Assembly: GCA_963724975.1 (NCBI GenBank)
Contig: CAVRXB010000001.1
Coordinates: forward strand, 1-64,000
Source of the DNA: CAIWHR01 sp963724975
GTDB lineage: Bacteria > Pseudomonadota > Gammaproteobacteria > Burkholderiales > Casimicrobiaceae
Reading direction: 5' to 3'
Length of the DNA: 64,000 bases
A model generated the notes under the pieces. That model ran no database searches and was not told the origin of the DNA. It was given only the letters and a program-made list of their open reading frames with translations. The position numbers were made by a program, and so were the translations under genes. Below are positions 26,835 through 36,355 of this stretch, piece by piece. Every line of letters starts with the position of its first letter. Position 1 is the stretch's first letter.

Positions 26835-27095
26835 TAGAACGCCGCGATCGCGACCGATCAGGACGGCCAGCGAGACGACGCCGACGATGTGAGAAGGCAG
26901 GACCTTGTCGACCGGGAATGAGAAATCCAGTGACGCTGGTCAGGACGGTAGCGGCGAGAAAGCTCGCCGTCCAGCCACTGACGGTCTTCGCGCTGAACAT
27001 GGCTGCGACGACGACGAACCCGGCCAGGATTCCGACCAGGCTCAGTGACAACGTGCAGCAGCGGTAAACGCCGACGTCGACATTCCCAGAATCAT
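26835..27095 (-). pseudogene. Small membrane protein, 3'-truncated
   Basis: From ATG 27095 (GGAGG six bases upstream), after one early frame slip, the sequence reads LSLVGILAGFVVVAAMFSAK, TVSGWTASFLAATVLTSVTG, then LPSHIVGVVSLAVLIG in another frame. This resembles a widespread family of four-helix inner-membrane proteins of unknown function, about 115 residues long. Here it breaks off at about 26835 and runs straight into the iron-sulfur subunit, missing its last third. Function unknown. Confidence 0.6.
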
Positions 27096-27140
27096 GATTA
27101 GCCTCCTCCCTTGTGCAGTTGACGACCGATATGCAGCCGC

Positions 27141-27964
27141 TCAGCCTTTGATGAACGCGAGCAGATCGTCGTTGACGCTGGTCCTTCAGCGTGGTGCACA
27201 TGCCGTGCGGGGCGCCCTCGTACGACCTTGAGCGTCGCGTTCTTGATGATCTTCGAGGAGAGCAGCGCGGAATCGGCGATCGGGACGATCTGGTCGTCGT
27301 CGCCGTGCAGCACCAGGGTCGGCACGTCGATCTGCTTCAGGTCCTCGGTGAGATCGGTTTCGGAAAATGCCTTGATGCAGAAGTAGGATGCTGGGAATCC
27401 CGCCATCATTCCCTGGAGCCAGAATGATTCGCGCACGCCTTCGGAGATCTTGGCGCCGGCCGGTTGTAGCCGTAGAAGGGCAGGCTCAGATCCTTCCAGA
27501 ACTGCGAGCGATCGGCCTGCACGCCGGCCCGCAGCTGATCGAATACGTCGATCGGCAGGCCGCCGGGATTGGCCGCCGTCTTCAGCATCAGCGGCGGGAT
27601 GGCGCCGATCAGCACGGCCTTGGCGACGCGCTTCGTGCCGTGGCGGCCGATGTAGCGGGCGACTTCGCCGCCGCCGGTGGAGTGGCCGACATGGATCGCA
27701 TTCTTGCAGGTCGAGCTTCTCGACCAGCGTCGCGAGGTCATCGGCGTAGGTGTCCAGATCGTTGCCGCTCCAGGGCTGGCTCGATCGGCCGTGACCACGG
27801 CGATCGTGGGCGATGCACCGGTAGCCGCGCGACGCCAGGAAGAACATCTGGTCTTCGAATGCGTCGGCTGAAAGCGGCCAACCGTGGCTGAACACAACCG
27901 GCTGCCCTGTGCCCCAGTCGTTGTAATAGATCTGCGTGCCGTCCCTGGTCGTGATCGTGCTCAT
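27141..27964 (-). CDS. Alpha/beta hydrolase, non-haem chloroperoxidase type, frameshifted
   Basis: ATG 27964 opens MSTITTRDGTQIYYNDWGTG, then VVFSHGWPLSADAFEDQM (oxyanion region). The nucleophile elbow HVGHSTGGGEVARYIGRHG is in a second frame. The acid region is VPTLVLHGDDDQIVPIADS. The catalytic His region APHGMCTT is followed by a shifted ending VNDDLLAFIKG. This is the 270-275 residue cofactor-free haloperoxidase/arylesterase family with Ser-Asp-His triad. Four or more slips are required. A signal peptide is absent, so it is cytoplasmic. Physiological substrate unknown. Confidence 0.85.
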
Positions 27965-28244
27965 GGTGCGTCTTCCTTGCTTCGGTTGAAAAAGAGGCGG
28001 GAGCGGTCCCCCTGCTGCACGGCGCGAGTGTTCAGGCGGCGGTGCGTCCGGCGAATGTCCGAACGTTCGCGCTCTATGTCAGCGGACAAAGAGCGATGGC
28101 GGATGCAACGCGCGGCCGGCTGCTCAACGCCGGGTCGGTCGTGCTCGCGAGGGCGGCGCCATTGCGCGTCGCCTCTGTTTGGCTTCCGGACGGGGGTGGC
28201 GGCGGAAGGACGACGTCCTTGGCACGCGGAGTCCCGGGCTCCGT

Positions 28245-28609
28245 CATGTAGCACCCGCTCGAGGCTTGCTGCGAGCAGCGCGACCGGACAGCGGCTTCCT
28301 CAATACCTCGCTCGCGCCGGCTTCCATCGCGTTTCGCGGCGACCGTCGTGCTGAGATAGCCGCTCACGAGCAGGATCGGCATCGTCGGTCGGATCGCCAC
28401 GCATCTTGCGAATCAGCTCGGAGCCGGAGGTGCCCGGCATGCTTTCGTCGGTGATGACCGCGTCGAACTGGTCGGAATCGGCGAGGAACGCGTGCGAGCG
28501 CCGAAGCGCTGGCGGTGAATCCCGTAGTCGTGTACCCGAGTTCCGTCAACGTCTCCGTGACCAGCTTGACCAACGACTCCTCGTCATCGACGACGAGGAT
28601 CGCGCTCAT
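28245..28609 (-). CDS. Single-domain response regulator (CheY-like), frameshifted
   Basis: ATG 28609 opens MSAILVVDDEESLVKLVTET with the acidic pair of receiver domains. The phospho-acceptor strand DAVITDESMPGTSG is in a second frame, MPILLVSGYLS and a final EVLRKPLSGR (conserved Lys-Pro) in others. The total is about 120 residues with no output domain. The start lies 26 bases inside the end of the histidine kinase gene, so they form one transcript. It probably accepts phosphate from that kinase. The stop codon is not certain because of the slips. Confidence 0.75.
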
Positions 28610-31600
28610 GACCGCCGCGCGGCGTCTTAGGCTCAGCGCGCTTCGCGAGGCTTGGCTCGGGGCCGATGACGTCGCCGGCGAGGGGCAGATACACAGTGAA
28701 AACGCTCCCCGTGCCGACAGTCGGTCGCGACGTCGATCATTCCGCCCAGGCCCGTTACGATTCCATGGACGAGCGAAAGGCCAAGCCCGGTCCCGACACC
28801 GACTTCCTTGGTCGTGAAGAAGGGATCGAAGATGCGCTCCAGGATCTCCGCTGGGATCCCGCTGCCGGTATCGGCGACCTCCAGCACCACGTATTCGCGC
28901 GCGGAGACGGTTCCCGTCGTGGCCGCGCGAGCCGTCTCGACGCGGGCGCGATCGAGCGACACGCGCAGCGTGCCGCCGGTGGGCATGGCCTGCACGGCGT
29001 TGGTCACTAGGTTCATCAGCACCTGATGAATCTGCGTTGCGTCGCCCATCACCGCAGCATCGCCTGCTGGAGCCGATCGTCGATCACGACGCCGGGCGGC
29101 AATTGGGCTGCGAATAGTTCCAGCGTCTCGCGCGCGACGTGCTCGACCTGCACGGCAACGCGCTCACCGACGCCGCTGCGGCTGAACGCGAGAACGCGGT
29201 CCACGAGGGCTCGGCCGCGCTCGCCGGCGATCATGATGCTCTCGAGGTCGCGGCGCAGCCGGCTCCCCGCGGGCACATCGCGCAGCGCCATTTCCCCGTA
29301 GCCCAGGATTGCACCGAGGAGGTTGTTGAAGTCGTGCGCGATGCCGCCGGCAAGCGTACCCATCGCTTCGAGACGCTGAGCCTGGCGAAGCTGGTCCTCC
29401 ATCCGCTGCAGCTCTTCCATGGCGAGATGACGAGCGGTCACATCGAGCATGAACCCGACCACGCGAGCGGGTCTGCCTTCCGCATCGAAGAACATTCGCC
29501 CCTTAGCGTGCAACCATCGAATTGCTCCGTCCTGGTGGACGGACGCGGTATTCGGCGTCGACATCGCCAGACTCCTGCGCGGCCTTGATCGCCGCTCGCA
29601 CGCCGGGCCAGTCCTCCGGAGAAACGAGCGTCTTCCAGGATTCGTAGGTTCCGTCGTAGGATCCTGGCGGCGATGCCGTACATCGCTTCCAGGTCCGACG
29701 ACCAGCGATTTTCGCCCTCGCCGCCGCCGATGTGCCATTCGAACGCCACCGCGCGCGCAGCCTTCTGGGCGAGATCGAGCATGTCCTGGCGCGCGCGATG
29801 ATCCTCTTCGACACGTTTGCGCGCGGTGATGTCGGTCACTCGAGCCAGCCCAGCGAATTGGGGTGCCGGAAGCGTCGCGCGAACACCTGCCGGTCATGTG
29901 GACCCAGCGCGTTTCGCCGTGCGGGACGATGCGAATATCCATCATCCAGGCGCGGTCCGTTTTGCCGTCGAAATGTTCGGCGACAGCTCGCGCGTACTTC
30001 TCGGACGTTCGCCGGGATAGAACGGGAAATCGGTCGACCCATTCGGCACGGTTGGCGAAGGTAATGTCAGCCAGGCAATCCGCACATGTCGAGCAACAGC
30101 GGCGAGACGTACATCTTGTCCGACCGGGATATCCCAGTCCCAATGGCCGTCGCCGGTGGCTTCCATCGCGAGGGCGTACCGATGCTCGGACAGGCGCAGC
30201 GCGTCCTCGGTCTGCCCTGCGATCCGTAACGTCGGCGACCGAGCCGGTCCAGCGCGTCGGCAGGCCGGCGGCGTCGCGCGAGATCAGGCCGGTCAGATGG
30301 ATCCACCGCGTTTCACCGCGTCGAAGGATGCGAATCTCCATGTCGATGCGGGTCGTCGTGCCCGCAAAGTGCGCGGCGGCCGCGGTCTCCCACGTCGGGC
30401 GATCCTCCGGATGCAAGGGAAGCCGGGCCAGGAAATCGACCGTCCGGAGAAAGGTCGTTCCAGGAGGAAATCCGTACAGCGCGAGCATCTGCGGGTCGGC
30501 GTAGAACTCGTCGCACGGCGACGTTCCAGTCCCAGTGACCTTCGCCGGACGCCTCCATCGCGAGCGCGTAGCGCTTTTCCGAGAGCCGAAGGGCGGCCTC
30601 CGCAGGCTGTATGCGCATCGATATGTCGTCGACGGAGCCGCTGATTCGCGAAGCGCGTTCCGTCTCGTCGCGCACGCAAAGCCCGCGGGTCCGCATCCAG
30701 CGGCAGCTCACGTCGGGCCGCGGGTACGCGCCACTCGACGTCGAACGCGGCGCCGTGTCCGGCGAGACAATCGTCCATGGCCCGGATTCGCGCTTGCGCA
30801 TCGTCAGGGTGGATCGCTTCCGCATCGCGAGCCACTCGGCGCGGCTGGCGGATCGTCGGACCAGGCGCAGTGCCATGAGGACCTGCGCTTCACTCGGCGA
30901 AGGAACATGTCACCGGTCAGGAGATCCCAGTCCCATATGCCATCGGTCGATCCGGCTCATCGGCAGCGCGAATCGCTCTTCACGCCAGCGCAGCGCGTCG
31001 TCAGCCAGCTTCCGCTCGGTGATGTCGGTCAACGAGCCGGTGAGGAGCGTCGGCTGGCCGAGCGAGCCGGAGAACACCTTTCCCCGCGAGCGTACCCACG
31101 TCACGTCTGCCGGCAGGATCGATCACGCGATACTCGACATCGAACCCAGCGTATCCTGGGGCGAGGGACGACTTGAACGCATCGCTGATGCGTCGCCGAT
31201 CCTCGGGATGGAAGCCGCCATGCGCCTTCAGGTCGGCGCGCGTGCGGATCTCGACGCCATCCGGAACGCCGAGCAGATGTTTGGCGCGCGGCGAGACGAA
31301 CAGCTCGTCGGTCAGACGGATTCCACTCCCAGAGACCGTCGTTGGAGGCGCTCCATCGCGCGCGCGTAGCGCTCCTCGGAAAACCGGAGGTCGGCGGTGC
31401 GTTTGATGACTCGTGTTTCCAGCTCGTCGCGGGCCGTGCGGAGCTCCTGTTCACGCTGGTGCAACGCTTCCTCGGCGTGCTGCCGAGACGTAGCGCCCCA
31501 GCCAACAGCGACTCCCGGTCAACGCGAACGCGAGGAAGCGGGGCAGGTCGAAAAAACCCGCGACCAACGGATAATTCATCGGTATGAGCTGAGGCAGAGC

Positions 31601-31768
31601 GAACGTGGCGAGCAGCGCGGCGAGGAATCCTGGACCCGCGCCGCCGAACCACGCTGCGGCGACGATGGCCGCGAGGAACAGCGCGGTCGGATGAAGAAAC
31701 GGTCCAACGACTGAAAGGTGAAGCAGGACGGCGACTGCGATACATGCGGGGGCCAGCGCGTAGCGCAA
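28584..31768 (-). CDS. Multi-PAS membrane histidine kinase with DUF4118-like sensor, heavily frameshifted
   Basis: In order: a membrane sensor of three to four helices (IAVAVLLHLSVVGPFLHPTA, LFLAAIVAAAWFGGAGPGF) resembling DUF4118. About five PAS/PAC units follow between 31400 and 29440, seen as recurring EASGEGHWDWN / EATGDGHWDWD and GETRWVHMTGR strands. A HisKA box (GTLAGGIAHDFNNLLGAILG) and an ATPase domain (VLMNLVTNAVQAMPTGG, VADTGSGIPAEILERIFDPF, GTGLGLSLVHGIV) complete it. Total about 1060 residues. The HDFNN form is typical of NtrB-like PAS kinases. At least eight frame changes are needed. The true start may lie upstream of the TTG at 31768. The partner regulator overlaps its 3' end. 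Confidence 0.8.
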
Positions 31769-31909
31769 CGCTCTGGAGGCTTCCAGCTTGGCAAGAAAAC
31801 GATGCGCGGCTCGCTCGATGCTGTCGCGCTCCGGGAAAAGCGAAGAAGCTGGATTCTGTGCACTCGGCCTTCCTTCAGCGGCAAGTCCGGCTCGGTAATA
31901 CGGCGTCGT

Positions 31910-32290
31910 CTACGGCTGGTCGACGCAATCGCGGACCGCAGCCAGCAACTCTTCGCGTGTGAACGGCTTCGGCAAGACCTTCTCTACACGTAAACGTTGC
32001 GCCGCTTCGCTGGAACCACCGAGGCCTCGCCGGAAGCGGGCCGACAACGCCACGATAGGTGCAGAATACGCGGTCTGCAGTTTCTCGATCGTAGCCCCTG
32101 CGCTGCCCGGGTCGGAAATGTCCGCGATGACAAGCTTCGGGATGACCATGAATTCATCATGGCATTTCGCGGAGAGCACGACGCCGTAGCCGGCCTCGCC
32201 GAGCCAGCGCTCGAGGAGTTCGCGAATGAGGTCGTCGGGTTCGACGATGACGATGTAGCCGTGCGAGTTCACGCGGATTCCTTGCGGCAT
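31910..32290 (-). CDS. Receiver-domain protein
   Basis: The 126-residue product reads GYIVIVEPDDLIRELLERWL, LVIADISDPGS, APIVALSARF and VLPKPFTREELLAAV. This is the receiver fold with acidic residues at the active site, the Asp of IADIS and the Lys-Pro near the end. No output domain is present. It lies just upstream of the multi-PAS kinase on the same strand and is therefore a likely partner or phosphate sink. The frame is intact, unlike its neighbours. Confidence 0.75.
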   Translation of the reverse strand: MPQGIRVNSHGYIVIVEPDDLIRELLERWLGEAGYGVVLSAKCHDEFMVIPKLVIADISDPGSAGATIEKLQTAYSAPIVALSARFRRGLGGSSEAAQRLRVEKVLPKPFTREELLAAVRDCVDQP

Positions 32291-32483
32291 GCGGAGTCAA
32301 AGGCAACCCCGAAGGGACGCTGCCCGAACATTTGATCCGCGAGGCCGTACAGCCAATATGCCCACGGCTGGTGCGCAAGATGACACCGGACACAATGGGC
32401 GGCCCGGCTGTCAAATTCCGGTCGTGCCGAACAGTCAGTGTCAAGGCACAATGCTCGCTCGAGTCTTCGAATCCGTGCCGACG

Positions 32484-33228
32484 ATGCCTTCGGTGGAAGC
32501 GACGCCTGCGCCTGTTCACGTCCTGGCGGTCGACGACGACCCGTCGGTGCGGCAGATTGATCGCCGACTACCTAACCGATAACGATATGCAGGTGACCGC
32601 GCTCGGAAGCGGCAAGGAGATTGGCGATGTCATGGCGCGCCATACGATCGATCTCCTCATCCTCGACCTGAAGTTGCCCGGCGAGGATGGAATGCAGATC
32701 GCGCGCAATCTGCGCGCCGAATCGGACGTCCCCATCATCATGTTGACCGGGCGCAAGGACGAAGCCGACCGGGTGATGGGACTCGAACTCGGCGCGGACG
32801 ATTATCTGACCAAGCCATTTTCTCCGCGCGAGCTTCTAGCCCGAATTCGTGCGCTGCTTCGACGTTCCCGATCTCACGAGACGGTAGCGGACTCCCTGAC
32901 CAGAATTCGCGCCTATCGCTTTGCAGGCTGGGAGTTGAACGTCCGGCTGCGGCGGCTCAAATCCCCGCAAGGAGAAACGATTCCGACGACGAACAGCGAG
33001 TTCAACCTGTTGGTCGCTTTTCTGGCCGCCCCTCAGCGGGTACTTTCACGCGAGCAACTGCTCGAATTGTCGCGCCTTCACGACGACGAGGTGTACGACC
33101 GCTCGGTGGATGTGCAGGTCGGCCGTCTTCGCAGGAAGATCGAGCCGAAAGGTGCGCCCACGCAGCTGATCCGTACCGAGCGAGGCGCGGGGTACGTTTT
33201 CACGGCGCTCGTCGAGACGGTGCGCTGA
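32484..33228 (+). CDS. OmpR/PhoB-family response regulator, one frameshift
   Basis: ATG 32484 opens MPSVEATPAPVHVLAVDDDP. One base change near 32555 moves the frame to IADYLTDNDMQVTALGSGKE. The receiver has LLILDLKLPGEDGMQIAR (acceptor Asp), IIMLTGRKDEADRVMGLELG and YLTKPFSPRELLARI. The C-terminal winged helix is complete (TNSEFNLLVAFLAAPQRVLS, YDRSVDVQVGRLRRKIEP, RGAGYVF). The length of about 247 residues is normal. No histidine kinase follows on this strand; the multi-PAS kinase opposite is the nearest candidate partner. It is divergent from the receiver gene at 32290. Confidence 0.88.
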
Positions 33229-33431
33229 TACCTACCCAGCGCGGCGGGCGAGCGAATCGGCCATCGCGTCGATAAACACGCACACGCGGATCGGTAACTG
33301 GCGGCATTAGGTAGACGGAGGGTGCCGATCGCTCGGCCTTTGCGCCGGCTGACATTCAAGTCCGCTCGCTTGACATCGGCCGGACACGCCCCGCGCCCAT
33401 TGTTCGCAACAACACTCACACGAAGCGGACA

Positions 33432-34202
33432 ATGAAGACACTGCGGAAATTGACAGCGATCGCCCTCGCCATGATTTCGGCAATGCTCGTCACGGCGCAG
33501 GCGCTGGCGCAGCCTGCGACACCGACGGAAGCGCGCAATGTGGTGCTGGTACATGGCGCCTGGGCGGACGGCTCCTCCTGGAGCGAGGTCATCGCGCGGC
33601 TTCAGGCAGCCGGCTTACGCGTGACAGCGGTGCAGAACCCGCTGACATCGCTCGCCGACTCCGTCGCCGCGACGCGTCGTGCGTTGGCGCTGCAAGAGGG
33701 CCCCACCGTGCTGGTCGCGCATTCCTGGGGCGGCACTGTCATTAGCGAAACGGGAACGGATCCGAAGGTCACCGCCCTTGTCTACGTCGCGGCGCGGGCG
33801 CCCGACGCGGGAGAGGATTTCGTCGCGCTGTCAGGAAGGTTCCCCACCATGCCGGCGCGGGCGGGCGTCCAGGAACACGATGGCTTCACCTGGCTTTCCG
33901 AAGACGCATTCATCCAATATTTCGCGAACGGTGTCGCGCGCGAAAAGGCGGAGGTGCTCTATGCCGAACAACAACCGGCGGCCGCGAGTCTTTTCGGCGG
34001 GCGAACCTCGGTGGCGGCCTGGCGTTCGAAACCGAGCTGGTATGCGGTGTCGAAACTCGATCAGACGATATCACCCGATCTGGAGCGATTTCTGGCGGCG
34101 CGCATGAAAGCCACAACTGTGGAATTGGATGCCGGCCACCTTTCGCTGGTCTCTCACGCGCAGCAGATCACCGAGCTCATCCTGGCCGCTGCCGGCCGCT
34201 AG
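33432..34202 (+). CDS. Secreted alpha/beta hydrolase
   Basis: The 256-residue protein has a cleavable signal peptide (LTAIALAMISAMLVTAQALA). The hydrolase fold has HGAWADGSSW (oxyanion loop), nucleophile elbow VAHSWGGTVIS (Ser), and a C-terminal LDAGHLSLVSHAQQITELI with the catalytic His. The acid is likely within the KATTVELDAGH region. The family covers small esterases related to salicylate-esterase-like and hydroxynitrile-lyase-like proteins. The frame is clean. It is followed at 90 bases by a second small secreted protein. Confidence 0.85.
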   Translation: MKTLRKLTAIALAMISAMLVTAQALAQPATPTEARNVVLVHGAWADGSSWSEVIARLQAAGLRVTAVQNPLTSLADSVAATRRALALQEGPTVLVAHSWGGTVISETGTDPKVTALVYVAARAPDAGEDFVALSGRFPTMPARAGVQEHDGFTWLSEDAFIQYFANGVAREKAEVLYAEQQPAAASLFGGRTSVAAWRSKPSWYAVSKLDQTISPDLERFLAARMKATTVELDAGHLSLVSHAQQITELILAAAGR

Positions 34203-34291
34203 CCTGCTCAAGCGACCACTCTTGGAACGGCTGAATCCTGGAACCACAGAGACGACGGCCACCACAACGAAGCTTTCGAACCCACAAAACA

Positions 34292-34828
34292 ATGCTGACC
34301 ATGCACAGGACACTTTTTGCCGTTGCCATCGCCCTGACCCTCTCTGCCGGATCGCTCGCTGCTGCACCTGCCGCCTACAAGGAGCCGCTCGACGCTCAGA
34401 CCTTGAACACGATCAAATCACAGTTCGGCAAGCTCATGGAATTGGCCAACCGGCACGACTTCGAGGCTCTGCACGGGATGTTCTGGCAATCACCCTCGAC
34501 CCTTCTTGTGGCGAAGAGCGCGATCCCCTCCGAGGGGAACTGGGCAGGTTTCTGGGGCAACGAGGCAATCGATCAGAAGCTACACGACATCGGCACCTCC
34601 GGCCCGGTCGTTCTCGAGCCGGATTACGCGAAGCTCAAGGTCGTCGGCTTGACGCCGGACGTAGCGGAATCCTACGCGCCGTTGAATATAACGGTCTCCT
34701 ATGCCGGCCAGGACGGTACGCCCAAGCCGTTTCTGATGATCATTAATTGGATAAGAGTCGGGAAGGACTGGAAGGTCGCGTCCGAGATCATCCTGCCGGT
34801 ACCTCCAGCGCCCGCCGCCAAGGATTAG
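34292..34828 (+). CDS. Secreted SnoaL/NTF2-like protein
   Basis: The 178-residue product has a signal peptide (TLFAVAIALTLSAGSLAAAP). The cone-shaped NTF2-like fold is suggested by IKSQFGKLMELANRHDFEAL, GNWAGFWGNEAIDQKLHDIG and the terminal strand pair PLNITVSYAG / FLMIINWIRVGKDWKVASEI. This resembles DUF4440/SnoaL-like proteins. No catalytic residues can be assigned. It may be cotranscribed with the secreted hydrolase at 33432. Confidence 0.65.
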   Translation: MLTMHRTLFAVAIALTLSAGSLAAAPAAYKEPLDAQTLNTIKSQFGKLMELANRHDFEALHGMFWQSPSTLLVAKSAIPSEGNWAGFWGNEAIDQKLHDIGTSGPVVLEPDYAKLKVVGLTPDVAESYAPLNITVSYAGQDGTPKPFLMIINWIRVGKDWKVASEIILPVPPAPAAKD

Positions 34829-35094
34829 GCAGCCCGGATGCTACGGCGCGCGCGGCCGAAATGCGATGACGAGCGATCTTTGCAAGCGTGATGCTCCTGG
34901 CGTCACCCACCACCGCGACGGACGAGCCTGAGGAAGCGTGCGACGGGAACCTGAGTGTCGATGTGCGTGGGCCTGTGTCCGTTGACACGGTGCGGCCGAC
35001 ACTCGACATATGCGAGTCAACGCTGCGCGCGAGACTGGTGCTCACGAAGGCCGGCCCCGTGCGGCTCGCCGTGTCTTCAAGGGGACGGATCGCT
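34829..35094. other. Intergenic region before the RND efflux operon
   Basis: About 265 bases without a recognised gene. No TetR-type regulator gene is present here, although one often precedes such pumps. Several short GACAC/GTGTC-like inverted pieces occur near 34960-35010 but none is a clear operator. Confidence 0.35.
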
Positions 35095-36287
35095 ATGACA
35101 AACACCTACGGACTCGTTCGGATTGCGACGATGGGCGTTCGCGCTCGGCGTTGGTTCGCTCGCCCTGAGCGGCTGCAAAGGCAATGCGCAGCCGCAGACG
35201 CCGCCTCCGCCAGAGGTCTCGGTGATCGAGGTGAAGCCACAGCCGGTGACGGTCTACGACGAGTACGTGGCGCAGACGCAGGCGCCGGACACCATCGAAA
35301 TCCGCAGCCAGGTGACCGGGCTGCTCGAGCGTCAGGCATTTGCCGACGGCGCCGGGTCAAAAAGGGCGACGTGCTCTATGTCATCGACCAGCGGCCCTTT
35401 CGAGGCGCAGCTCGCGCAGGCCAAGGCGAGCCTGGCCCAGGCCGAGGCGAACCTGATCAACGCGAAGCAGAACTCTGGCGCGGAACTCGCGGCTGATCGC
35501 GCAGAAGGCGGTCAGCCAGCAGGACTACGACACCGCGGTGGCGCAGGAGCGTTCGAGTACCGCGCTGGTGGAGGCTCAGAAGGCTCTGCTGCGCAACGTG
35601 GAGCTGAACCTGGAGTTCGCGACGCTGCGCGCGTCGCGCGACGGCTTCATGAGCAGCTCGCTGGTCAAACCCGGCTCGCTGATCACCGCCCAGCAGACGC
35701 TGCTGACCACGCTGTACTCGAGCGACCCGATGTGGGTGAACTTCAGCATCAGCGAGGACAAGCTGTCCTCAGCTGCAGAAGACGCTGAAGCATCCGCCGG
35801 GAGAGCGGCCCGATACGGCGCCGCCGTTTCACATCCGGCTTGCCGACGGCACCGACTACACCCTCACCGGGAAGCTCAACTTCGTCGACGCGACGATCGA
35901 TCCAGAAGAGCGGGACGCTGCAGGTGCGCATCTCGGTGCCCAATCCCGATCGCGTGTTGCGCCCGGGCCTGTTCGTGCGCGTCATCGTCGCGGCATTCGA
36001 AAATCCGAACGCGATCCGCATTCCGCAACAGGCGGTCCAGGAGCTCCAGGGACTGAAGTCCGTCTACGTGGTCGGCGCCGAAGACAAGGCGGAGCCCCGG
36101 CAGATCGTCGCGAGCTACCGCCTCGGCAAGCGACTGGGTAGTCGACAGCGGGCTGGCCGCCGGGCGATCGAGTCGTGATCGAGGGCATCGGCAAGACTTC
36201 GGCCCGGCGCTCCGGTGAAGCCGGTCGTGACTGCGAGCGTCGCCAGCGGTCCCGCGCCGCGATTCACCCGCGGCAGCCAAGAAGTAA
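35095..36287 (+). CDS. RND efflux periplasmic adaptor (AcrA type), frameshifted
   Basis: Lipoprotein signal LGSLALSGCKG is reached after an early slip. Then follow VSVIEVKPQPVTVYDEYVAQ, IEIRSQVTGLLERQAFADG, VKKGDVLYVIDQRPFEAQLA (lipoyl hairpin), a coiled-coil with Gln/Ala repeats, and FATLRASRDGFMSSSLVKPG. The beta-barrel and proximal regions are LQVRISVPNPDRVLRPGLFV and IRIPQQAVQELQGLKSVYVV. The end AAAKK with TAA at 36285 fits the family. At least six slips are needed. It bridges the inner-membrane pump encoded next and the outer-membrane channel. Total length near 395 residues is normal. Confidence 0.85.
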
Positions 36288-36355
36288 GCCAGACGTGTTT
36301 CCGCCATCGCTGCTGCTCGCAGACCGCTGCGCTTAGAATCATCCAGAGCCGAACC

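Noticed and set aside
34888..35090. A regulator gene upstream of the RND pump
   Set aside because: Short frames on both strands lack a helix-turn-helix or any conserved segment.
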